Source: CAYMAZ01 sp964428185 (GTDB lineage Bacteria; Bacteroidota; Bacteroidia; Bacteroidales; DTU049). From it: DNA of 10,764 nucleotides. Shown in pieces: positions 1-7,309 of this stretch. The notes under the pieces are model-generated. The model searched no databases. It saw nothing but the letters and a program-made list of their open reading frames with translations, and was not told where the DNA came from. Numbering within the stretch: position 1 is the first letter of the stretch; each line of letters starts with the position of its first letter. The DNA lies in the NCBI GenBank assembly GCA_964428185.1, contig CAYRXH010000081.1, positions 1 through 10,764 on the forward strand, given 5' to 3'. The position numbers and the translations under genes are program-made.

Positions 1-3000
1 AAATCAATGGGTTGTCCTATGGTGTAGCAATCGGAGGGATTGATTGTGAAAGAAGCGGTGGGGGGAAAAAGAAATTGCGTAATATCAATTGAATCTGAGT
101 GAAAAACAAATATTGAATCGCTATAGCATGTGTCGGAGTGGCATGCCGTAAAGTATGTGTTGTATGAATTTGCATAAATGTAAAGAGGTGGTGAAAAATT
201 TGTGCCGCCACTGCTTATGTAAAAACTCACTGTTTCTGAGTTGCCTGGATTAATTCCTGATGACACATTATAATAATAGTAATTTGCATTTTGATCATCG
301 GGATAGTCGCCTGAGACCCAGGTAAATGGATAGGGAATTATCACTTCCACATAATTACTGTCGCTGGTTGGTTGATTCCCAATATTTGTATAAGTTACAT
401 GCACAAGCAAACTATCACTACATATGGTTAAGCTATCAATTTCAACTGATACAATGATTGAATCATGCAAATAATGTGAATTGATTGTATCAGGTTTTCC
501 ATAAAGCAGGAAAGGGGCAATTGGATTTCCGCAATAGTTTTCGGCTGATATTGTAAATTTTATCTGACTGTTTTCTAAATCACAACCTGCCAATAAACGA
601 AGTTTCATCAAAGCATTTGTTGTTTCAAAATTATTCATAATGCCAACATTATCTAACAGCCAAATAAGGGTATCCACATAAATTTGATCTGGCTCATGAT
701 ATACAGTATTATTGTTTCTGATGAAGTGAGCTGAATTATCAACATATGAATATTCTGATGAAGAAGGCAGTTCAAGTTTGATTTTTATGTTCTTTACATT
801 ACCAATACCTGTTGCATAAAGAGGTATTCTTACTTCAAATTCATTACAAAGATCTGCTACTGAATCCATTTGAATATTGGCAATAAGTCCTGGATAAATA
901 ACATTAAATTTTACAACTGATGAATCCAGAAAACACACATCATAAATCGAGCTGTCGGGATAATTGTAGCAGTTCCACCCTGCAAATACTTTGACAGAAT
1001 CTGATAGCTGACCTGAAGAACAGTCAATTGTAGCAAAAACCCTTACTTTTTTTCCTTTGGTATACCATACATACCAGTTATCGTTTCCAACTGCACCCAG
1101 TCCAAATATGTTATTGCCGGCATAAGTTCCAACAACAGGAACTGAATCGTTTGAGGGCAGAAATCTCACATCATTAATTGTTATTGTATTGTTAGGTGAA
1201 TCGAAATACAAAAAAGTATTCATTGCTTTTTCTCTGGCAATTGCGTTCCAGCTTGCATTTGTCGGACTAAGATGCTGAAGAGTGCTAATATCAATATCCC
1301 ATTGCAGGTTAAAAGCTCCATAATCCTGAAAAAGAGAATGATTATCAACATTGAGTTCAGCAGTGGGTTTAGTGAAAACTTGTCCGTATTTAATGTGTTC
1401 AGTAATTACTGTATCACCTGTCACTGATCCCGGAAAATTACTCCAGTGAGTAATAAAAGGAAATTCATCCTGCTGAACTACATATTCTGCTGGTGGATCA
1501 CAATTATTGTTTTTTAGAATAAAATACAATCTGTATTTTTTTGTTTCATCCCATGCAGCATACACACTATTGTTTGGACCATGACATCCGGGGAATTGGG
1601 TTATTTCATCAAGATGAGCTGAGGGATATATTGTCACAGAATTGCTGCTAAAACTAGCATTGTTCAGGTCATAGATGTAGAATGATTGCATGTAATAATG
1701 ATTGCATGTAAAATTAGTTAACACCCCCTGTTCTTCTAATGTTAACTGAGTTGTAGCAAAAATTATAGTGTCAATTGTATATCCATTAGGATAAAAAAGT
1801 TCCACAGTATCAAGCATCCATAAATTGCGTAATTCATATGAAAAAGAGTTCCACGGCAACTGTTGGTCATTTATTAACGGGCTTCCAACTTCAGTTTGGA
1901 TTTCTGTTTCTATATAATTATAGCAAGGATCCCAACCATAAAACATAAATAAGGGATGTCCAAAATATGAGGCATTAATAAAAACATCTTTGTGAGCAAA
2001 GTCATGACCGATTGCGATAAAACTTGCAGCACTTCCGGTGCACCAGAAAAGATATTCGAAAAGCAAATTGTTTTCCCATGCATCAAAGAAAACATTATTG
2101 TCATTTACCAGTAAAACATTTGCATCAATTCCATTTTCAATTCCTATAAAAGGAGCGCCTGACATCCAGAATTTTGCATTAATTTCTTCTGTTGAAAAAT
2201 GTGAGTTTAAACCTCCGGTACCCTGATTGAGATTAGAATCCACTACAAAATATAAAACCATTTGAGCATCATTGGGATACCAGAATTTATCAAAGGATAA
2301 AGGCGGGGATTGGCAATAGGTGTTTAATGTATCAATGGCAAGACAAATGGCAAGTCCGTTGTTGTAAAGTGTTGCAACAGAGGCTGGTAATTGAACTAAG
2401 TTTGAATTGTTATTTTCATCAGTAATAGTAATTTCTCCTCCTATAAATCTCAATTTATCAATAAGATCACCTTGCAGAGCAAGCTGACCATATGTAAAAT
2501 CGAAACCTATAGTAGAGAATCCAAGAAAAACAGTATCTCCTGAAACAGGATGAACAGCCCAATCTCCATCAGAAGTATGTCCGTTTAGTGAAATTTTAAG
2601 TGTATCTCCCTGCATTGCATGTTTATTTTTTGCAATGTTTGGGTCAGCAGGATTCATTGGGTAGGTGTCGGGAAAATTATTGTTATCGTTGTCTTCAGAG
2701 CCAAAATTTATTCTTTCAATATTCATATCGGACAAATTCCAGCCAGGCAAAACACAGCCGGGGCAGTTGATAAAAATGCTGTTTTGTGCTTTTGAGAGTG
2801 GCAATCTGCAATCATCAATGCATGAATTATTTGGGATAAAGAAAAACTCCTGTTCAATTTTTGCTCTGGTTGGTGGTGCATATGTGCAATTTGCCTCAAC
2901 CAAAAATCTTACATTGGTTTTGTCAAAAAAATTAATGTAATTTTGTTTTGGATTTGCGTTGAATCTTCCACTTGGCTTATTCGCATACAATAGGAACGTC

Positions 3001-5534
3001 GTGGCATTCTCGTAAAATGAATCAGGGATAGAAAAATATGCTGTTACTTCTGTACCGTTTCCACTTACTGCAGGTAAACCTGTGAATTGATAAGTAATTA
3101 GATCCGGGTAAATCCTGAAATTTGTATCATAGTCAGAAACGAGATAAAGGCTATCAGTAACTAGGTCAAGGCCCTTTTCAATATCTAGCTTTACTAAAAG
3201 TCTTACTTCAGCCGGGTCAAAAATAAAACCAAATCTAGAGGGATGACCAAAATAATGATGTCCAAACCAAACAGCAAGCCACAAGGATTTTGCTGATTTT
3301 ATAGTTTCCCAAGCTTGTTGACCATCCAATAAAGTGCTGTTAAATGAATAATAAAATTGATTAAATGAATTGTATTGTACCCATGTTTGATTCCCATATT
3401 CAATTTCATCGTAGCTTTTTGTTAGAGTTTCGCATGGATGATAAAAAGAAACTTCAGGAAACCCTTCCTGATGCATTATAGTCTGATTATTGAAAAATAG
3501 ATCGTATTTACCAGTATCAACACAATTAATTAACTCATTATAACGGAAAATCAAATAATCATTAGCTTGCAACGAGTCAAAAACTTTAATTTTCATAATA
3601 AACGAAGTGTCTCCCTGCACAATGTGACTAACTTCCTTTGAATATGAATAATTTAAAATTTGATTATTGCTTGAGTCAAAAATTTGCACTGATGATAAGT
3701 CATTTTCAGTAAAGGATAATGCCCATAGATATTTTGACAATAAATTGATTTTTATTGAGTCAACAACTCCCAATCCTGTGTTTCTGAACTCAAATTCTCT
3801 CAATTGAGGATCGGACCAACAAGCAGGATATCCTTTTGTCAAAAGTTTATATGAAAGACCTATGTAGTCTGTTGTGTCTTTTTCTACATAAGTGTAATTA
3901 TTTTGAACATCAGCAGTTTGACATAAATTCAAATCATCATAGCATCCGTAATTAGCCCAAAAAACTGTTTGATTGTTTGCCCCTTCAGGACATCCCGATA
4001 GTATAACTGTTTCCTCAATATACAAAGTGTCCATATATCCAAGACTATCTACCCTAAGCCTGATTTTTGCTTCAGTATCTGTAACATAGGATGATATGAT
4101 TGAAATTCCTGTTGCATTAAGTGTATCAATGGAAACAAATTTTACACTTGTTTGATTAATTCCGGTACGAGTTGTGTCGTTAAATTCAAAATCACCCCTA
4201 AATGTAGTGTTGCTTGTATTTATGTATTTGAAAACTCTTGTTACTGTAGTATTTACAAAGGCATGCGCAGTAGGTAAGTTTTCTCCAGAATTGAAAGCAA
4301 GCCATGGAGAGTTTACAGCAAAAGATGTTGTGTCAAGAGAAGTTATTCCATCTCTGACAATTTTAATGTGGTTTTCTTTGTTTTGACTACTTGAATAAAA
4401 ACATTCACATTGTGCATACACTGGATAGTAAAAAGTGAGGTTCGATAGTGAACTGCCAGAGTTATAAAGTGTAAACACAGCCTGTAATGGAGTTGTAATA
4501 GTATCAGCTACTGCCACTTGCGAATCAGAAGCAAATGCTCCTGCAATAGGACTGATGCATTGAGCAAAATCAATTATCAGTGTTATTGTATCGTTGGTGT
4601 CAATTGCCCCAAGATTGAAAAACAATGTGTCTGTCTCACAAGCAGTTACGTATTGTTGGTTTTTAACTGTGAGTTCACATTTTGTACCGAAATCGCCCCA
4701 TATTCCGTTTATATTTGCTCTTGCTCTGATATGAAATGTTTCACTTTCAATATTGGGGATGTTCAATTCAAATAATTGAAACTGATTTCCGTTTTTTATG
4801 ACATTAAAAGTGCTGCCATTGCTAAGTTGAGAAATTTCAAATTCATAAAATTCAGCTCCGTGTACATAATCTGCAGCAATTATTGAAAATTCATTCACTG
4901 AATCTAAATGGCAAATTGAACTTTTCACTTGTGTTAAAGGCACTTTTGGCAATTCATATGTAACTACAATGAAAGGTCTTTTTGATGGGTCAGGATATTC
5001 TCTCGAGCCGAAAAACAAACCGTTCTGCCCGCCCAGGTCAACAGGACCCAGCCTCAGCAACATCCCAAAATTTAACCAGGGTTTGTTTACCCAGAACTGA
5101 GTGGCTTGTTTCAAATCCACAATATAATTTTCGTAAGGATCATAAGATTGTGGTAATTCGCCAATGTATTCTTTTGCAATAGGTTGCGTTTTATATGTTA
5201 TTCCGAACTCATCCCAATCTTCAGTAACAAGTTGCAGATAACTTTGGTTTTTTCCAAGGTGCCCCATGCCAAAAAGATGAAAATCGGCAGTTGTCACATC
5301 AGCATATTCAGGAATAAAAGAAAAATCAAAAGCGATATACGATCGTTCAAGAATTGCAATTTTGTGGCTGTAAATATAACATCTCAGAATTTCAGCATCG
5401 CCCATATTTGTATCATAGGAAGTGCTTGAAACAACAGCATCTTTTGAAGGATATATAGTATCAGTGATGATAATTTGTCCTTGAAGAGAACTGATGAAGA
5501 TTACAAAAATCAATAAGGATATATTTTTTTTCAT
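1..5534 (-). CDS. Giant secreted multi-domain surface protein, N-terminal 1844 codons (C-terminus beyond left edge)
   Basis: I read one open frame leftwards from the ATG at 5534 to the window edge with no stop, so the protein has at least 1844 residues and is incomplete. A signal peptide is evident (MKKNISLLIFVIFISSLQGQ). Residues about 20-196 resemble the CBM96/DNRLRE carbohydrate-binding-type domain: ERSYIAFDFSFIP at about 63, VTEDWDEFGITYKTQP, and SREYPDPSKRPFIVVTYE at about 178-195. A fibronectin-III-like stretch follows (about 200-285). Next come long beta-rich, Asn/Thr/Ser-rich segments like the CARDB/DUF11-type repeats of Bacteroidota giant proteins. An acidic DNDNNNFPD motif (948-956) resembles calcium-binding linkers. 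The last visible residues (TASFTINPSDCY) start a PKD-like domain. Family knowledge suggests a type IX secretion sorting domain at the C-terminus, but that part is not visible. The start lies 12 bases after the preceding gene, so the two are probably co-transcribed. Role inferred: surface adhesion or glycan binding. No enzymatic motif was recognised. Confidence 0.88.
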   Translation of the reverse strand, partial: MKKNISLLIFVIFISSLQGQIIITDTIYPSKDAVVSSTSYDTNMGDAEILRCYIYSHKIAILERSYIAFDFSFIPEYADVTTADFHLFGMGHLGKNQSYLQLVTEDWDEFGITYKTQPIAKEYIGELPQSYDPYENYIVDLKQATQFWVNKPWLNFGMLLRLGPVDLGGQNGLFFGSREYPDPSKRPFIVVTYELPKVPLTQVKSSICHLDSVNEFSIIAADYVHGAEFYEFEISQLSNGSTFNVIKNGNQFQLFELNIPNIESETFHIRARANINGIWGDFGTKCELTVKNQQYVTACETDTLFFNLGAIDTNDTITLIIDFAQCISPIAGAFASDSQVAVADTITTPLQAVFTLYNSGSSLSNLTFYYPVYAQCECFYSSSQNKENHIKIVRDGITSLDTTSFAVNSPWLAFNSGENLPTAHAFVNTTVTRVFKYINTSNTTFRGDFEFNDTTRTGINQTSVKFVSIDTLNATGISIISSYVTDTEAKIRLRVDSLGYMDTLYIEETVILSGCPEGANNQTVFWANYGCYDDLNLCQTADVQNNYTYVEKDTTDYIGLSYKLLTKGYPACWSDPQLREFEFRNTGLGVVDSIKINLLSKYLWALSFTENDLSSVQIFDSSNNQILNYSYSKEVSHIVQGDTSFIMKIKVFDSLQANDYLIFRYNELINCVDTGKYDLFFNNQTIMHQEGFPEVSFYHPCETLTKSYDEIEYGNQTWVQYNSFNQFYYSFNSTLLDGQQAWETIKSAKSLWLAVWFGHHYFGHPSRFGFIFDPAEVRLLVKLDIEKGLDLVTDSLYLVSDYDTNFRIYPDLITYQFTGLPAVSGNGTEVTAYFSIPDSFYENATTFLLYANKPSGRFNANPKQNYINFFDKTNVRFLVEANCTYAPPTRAKIEQEFFFIPNNSCIDDCRLPLSKAQNSIFINCPGCVLPGWNLSDMNIERINFGSEDNDNNNFPDTYPMNPADPNIAKNKHAMQGDTLKISLNGHTSDGDWAVHPVSGDTVFLGFSTIGFDFTYGQLALQGDLIDKLRFIGGEITITDENNNSNLVQLPASVATLYNNGLAICLAIDTLNTYCQSPPLSFDKFWYPNDAQMVLYFVVDSNLNQGTGGLNSHFSTEEINAKFWMSGAPFIGIENGIDANVLLVNDNNVFFDAWENNLLFEYLFWCTGSAASFIAIGHDFAHKDVFINASYFGHPLFMFYGWDPCYNYIETEIQTEVGSPLINDQQLPWNSFSYELRNLWMLDTVELFYPNGYTIDTIIFATTQLTLEEQGVLTNFTCNHYYMQSFYIYDLNNASFSSNSVTIYPSAHLDEITQFPGCHGPNNSVYAAWDETKKYRLYFILKNNNCDPPAEYVVQQDEFPFITHWSNFPGSVTGDTVITEHIKYGQVFTKPTAELNVDNHSLFQDYGAFNLQWDIDISTLQHLSPTNASWNAIAREKAMNTFLYFDSPNNTITINDVRFLPSNDSVPVVGTYAGNNIFGLGAVGNDNWYVWYTKGKKVRVFATIDCSSGQLSDSVKVFAGWNCYNYPDSSIYDVCFLDSSVVKFNVIYPGLIANIQMDSVADLCNEFEVRIPLYATGIGNVKNIKIKLELPSSSEYSYVDNSAHFIRNNNTVYHEPDQIYVDTLIWLLDNVGIMNNFETTNALMKLRLLAGCDLENSQIKFTISAENYCGNPIAPFLLYGKPDTINSHYLHDSIIVSVEIDSLTICSDSLLVHVTYTNIGNQPTSDSNYVEVIIPYPFTWVSGDYPDDQNANYYYYNVSSGINPGNSETVSFYISSGGTNFSPPLYIYANSYNTYFTACHSDTCYSDSIFVFHSDSIDITQFLFPPTASFTINPSDCYTIGQPID

Positions 5535-5546
5535 CGTTTTCTGTTT

Positions 5547-5957
5547 TTAATTCCATTTACGAATAATTGAAACATTGCCCAATGAGTCTTCAACCCAAAC
5601 ATGATAAAAATAGGTATCAGTTTTATATGTTTGAAGCAAGGTCAGATACACCTCATTGTTGATTCTGCTATAAGCAAATCCAGCCGGTAACCCTGTTGTA
5701 ACATCAAAATCGAAAACATGATAAAAAATATCATCCAAATCTTCGTCGGTGCCCACCTGCACATGAATTTTGGCAATATCACTTATGTCTTCAAACACAA
5801 TTTTGCAAATTCTGTTGCAAAGAGAATCATACACAAGACTGTCGGTGCTGGTGGTTTCATAGTAAACAGAAAATGAAAAATCAATTGAAAAAGTTTGTGA
5901 TTTACTCTGTAACATGGAAATATAGGCAATTATGCTAACAATTAACAACTTTTTCAT
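5547..5957 (-). CDS. Small secreted beta-rich protein (136 aa) encoded directly before the giant protein
   Basis: The ATG at 5957 gives MKKLLIVSIIAYISMLQSKSQ, a good Sec signal peptide probably cleaved after SKS or SKSQ. The mature part is about 115 residues, acidic and beta-rich, ending VWVEDSLGNVSIIRKWN. From memory, its pattern (DISDIAKIHVQVGT, an FDFDVTTGLP segment, then YHVWVEDSLGN) resembles single Ig/fibronectin-III-like domains in secreted Bacteroidota proteins; I cannot confirm this by search. An in-frame ATG at 6032 would give 161 residues. I reject it because the promoter box at 5990-5997 lies between it and 5957 and because it would bury the signal peptide. The ATG at 5987 sits almost at the predicted transcription start. 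Only 12 bases separate the stop from the giant protein's ATG, so the two are probably one transcript and possibly translationally coupled. A role as accessory or partner of the giant protein is inference from position only. Confidence 0.75.
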   Translation of the reverse strand: MKKLLIVSIIAYISMLQSKSQTFSIDFSFSVYYETTSTDSLVYDSLCNRICKIVFEDISDIAKIHVQVGTDEDLDDIFYHVFDFDVTTGLPAGFAYSRINNEVYLTLLQTYKTDTYFYHVWVEDSLGNVSIIRKWN

Positions 5958-5989
5958 ATAAACTGATATTATTGTTCGTTTAATCATTG

Positions 5990-6021
5990 CAAATATACGA
6001 AAAATAAAATTTATTGGCAAA
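5990..6021 (-). promoter_or_regulatory. Bacteroidota-type sigma promoter for the small/giant protein operon
   Basis: Read on the minus strand, TATATTTG (5997-5990) matches the Bacteroidota -7 consensus TAnnTTTG exactly. A TTTG (6021-6018) lies 20 bases upstream, at the expected -33 position. Transcription would start near 5983-5986, leaving a leader of about 28 bases before the ATG at 5957. This site decides the start choice of the small secreted protein. I saw no comparable site in the 12 bases before the giant gene. Confidence 0.6.
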
Positions 6022-6106
6022 AAAATTTGCATATCATTTTTTTGGTAAGATAATATCCTTATTATTTTCTGTTCTCTCTAAGATTTTAGAATAGATTTTC
6101 GGGTTT

Positions 6107-6664
6107 TCATTTGTCTTTGGGTTGTTCTGTTACTGTGGGATAGCCGATGACAAATACGTTGAGCGGCACAAGGTGTTCGGGCAGGTGTGTAACTTTTTTC
6201 ACTGCATTCACACGTTCTTCAGATGGAAAGATGCCGATCCACACTGCACCAAGTCCATTGCCTTCAGCGGCAAGCAGAATGTTTTGCGTTGCAGCAGAAC
6301 AATCCTAAACCCAGTAATCAGGTAATGAGGGAACAGCTTTGTTGAGGTCTCCACATACAACTATTGCTGATGGTGCACCAAGCAGAATTTTGTTTCCTCC
6401 AAGTTCTGCTGCCAGCGAATCGAGCACTTCGTGGCTGTCAATGGCAATAAATGCCCATGGCTGACGATTCATTACTGTAGGTGCTGCCATTCCAGCACGA
6501 ACTAGGGTTTCAAGTTGTTCACGAGTCACCTTCTGATTGGTATATTTTCTCACGCTTTTTCTTGAATGAATCACAGTGAGAACATCAGGTATTTCAGACG
6601 GAAGTTGATGAGAATAACCCTATAGAGAAAGAAGGATATTGAATAAAACTGTTGTAACTCTCAT
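6107..6664 (-). pseudogene. Exported nitroreductase-family protein interrupted by two in-frame TAG codons
   Basis: The frame from the ATG at 6664 to the TGA at 6107-6109 is 185 codons long, the normal size for a small nitroreductase with a signal peptide. It contains TAG at codon 15 (6620-6622) and codon 120 (6305-6307). Everything else is in one frame: signal-like MRVTTVLFNILLSL, then the FMN-binding start IHSRKSVRKYTNQKV (residues 32-46), MAAPTVMNRQPWAF (59-72), and after the second TAG DCSAATQNILLAAEGNGLGAVW. Relatives read YWVQDCSAATQ here, so the second TAG replaces Gln and one C-to-T change from CAG explains it. The first TAG fits a Gln at the signal-peptide end in the same way. The family reduces nitro groups or quinones with FMN and NAD(P)H. 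The longest uninterrupted piece (from GTG at 6574) lacks both the signal peptide and the C-terminal third. The gene starts 20 bases after the zinc-finger-like gene and is probably in its operon. Confidence 0.82.
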
Positions 6665-6684
6665 TTGCACGTATGCTATTTGAT

Positions 6685-7149
6685 TTATTCGCAGGGAACT
6701 CTGCCGGTCTGGCTGCAGACAGAACAGGGATCTCTCCAGATTGTCTGCCCTGTGCCGTTACACATTGTACATGTTTGTGCACCATTGCCTCCGCATCTGT
6801 AACAACTGACGTTTCCGGTTCCGTCACATCCAGAACAAACCTCTTGAAATTCACCTGTTCCTAAGCATGATTCACATTTTTCATCATTTACACGTCCTGT
6901 CCCGTAGCATGTACCGCATTTCACATAGACAGTTCCGAACCCCATACATTGGGTGCATTTGAAAAACCCACGTCCTCCGCATAACAAACATGATGTGGAG
7001 CCTGCAACACAATAATTACATACATCAATCCTTTCAGTCCAGCCTGTTCCATTGCAGTTTCCACAGTAGCAATTGTTTTGTGCCGAAATTGATTCAGGAG
7101 ACAATATCAGACCGAGAAAAATCAGGGTCATTAAATACAGAGCTTTCAT
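6685..7149 (-). CDS. Secreted DnaJ-type zinc-finger repeat protein (ten CxxC pairs)
   Basis: The 154-residue product has a signal peptide (MKALYLMTLIFLGLILSPES, cleavage likely after SAQ at 22-24). The mature part is almost entirely cysteine-rich repeats. CxxC pairs start at residues 29, 44, 54, 65, 78, 92, 105, 116, 127 and 142. Eight of the ten extend to the full CxxCxGxG of the DnaJ central domain; those at 44 and 142 are degenerate. Cys27 and Cys153 bring the total to 22. In DnaJ, two such motifs together hold one zinc ion, so up to five zinc sites are possible here; this is inference. There is no J domain and no C-terminal substrate domain. Its location outside the cytoplasm, where thiols may be oxidised, makes zinc binding versus disulfides an open question. 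A weak -7-like box (TAACTTAG) lies just upstream on the minus strand without a clear -33. The exported nitroreductase pseudogene follows 20 bases downstream. Confidence 0.85.
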   Translation of the reverse strand: MKALYLMTLIFLGLILSPESISAQNNCYCGNCNGTGWTERIDVCNYCVAGSTSCLLCGGRGFFKCTQCMGFGTVYVKCGTCYGTGRVNDEKCESCLGTGEFQEVCSGCDGTGNVSCYRCGGNGAQTCTMCNGTGQTIWRDPCSVCSQTGRVPCE

Positions 7150-7309
7150 AGTATTTTTTTTTGCTAAGTTAATGGTTTTAGCGATTCTGAGATTGTTTTT
7201 TTTCTGATATCAGCTTTATAGTATCTGGAAAAAAATGAGCTTATGAAAACATCAAAAAAACCTCACATACTTAGAGAAAATGTATAAATTTGAATTCTTA
7301 TTTTATTCA
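7150..7309. other. Divergent intergenic region between the zinc-finger-like gene and xseA
   Basis: This 160-base AT-rich gap should hold the control regions of both outward-reading units. I see no strong TTTG/TAnnTTTG pair on either strand. On the plus strand a TAnnTTTG octamer sits at 7285-7292 without a clear -33 partner. On the minus strand the best candidate is a one-mismatch box about 15-20 bases before the ATG at 7149. No convincing terminator or RNA structure was seen. Confidence 0.4.
7285..7292 (+). promoter_or_regulatory. Possible -7 box for the xseA operon
   Basis: TAAATTTG matches TAnnTTTG. It lies inside the codons that would be translated from the ATG at 7280, so if it is active, transcription starts near 7299 and translation must begin at the ATG at 7310. 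No TTG was found at the expected -33 distance, so the assignment is weak. Confidence 0.25.

Noticed and set aside
2038..5429. Several plus-strand frames of 60-91 codons opposite the giant gene
   Set aside because: All are antisense to the continuous minus-strand coding frame and show no motifs.
5958..6032. Longer 161-residue start for the small secreted protein
   Set aside because: The added residues precede the signal peptide and overlap a near-consensus promoter.
6122..6325. 67-codon plus-strand frame
   Set aside because: It is antisense to the C-terminal third of the nitroreductase pseudogene, whose sequence is clearly recognisable on the minus strand.
6107..6664. Reassignment of TAG to Gln as the organism's genetic code
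   Set aside because: The giant frame uses only CAA/CAG for Gln and no TAG in 1844 codons, xseA has none, and the aminotransferase ends with TAG exactly where its family ends.
6594..6854. 86-codon minus-strand frame overlapping the zinc-finger-like gene
   Set aside because: It is a shifted frame of the CxxC gene and the pseudogene start, with no family resemblance.
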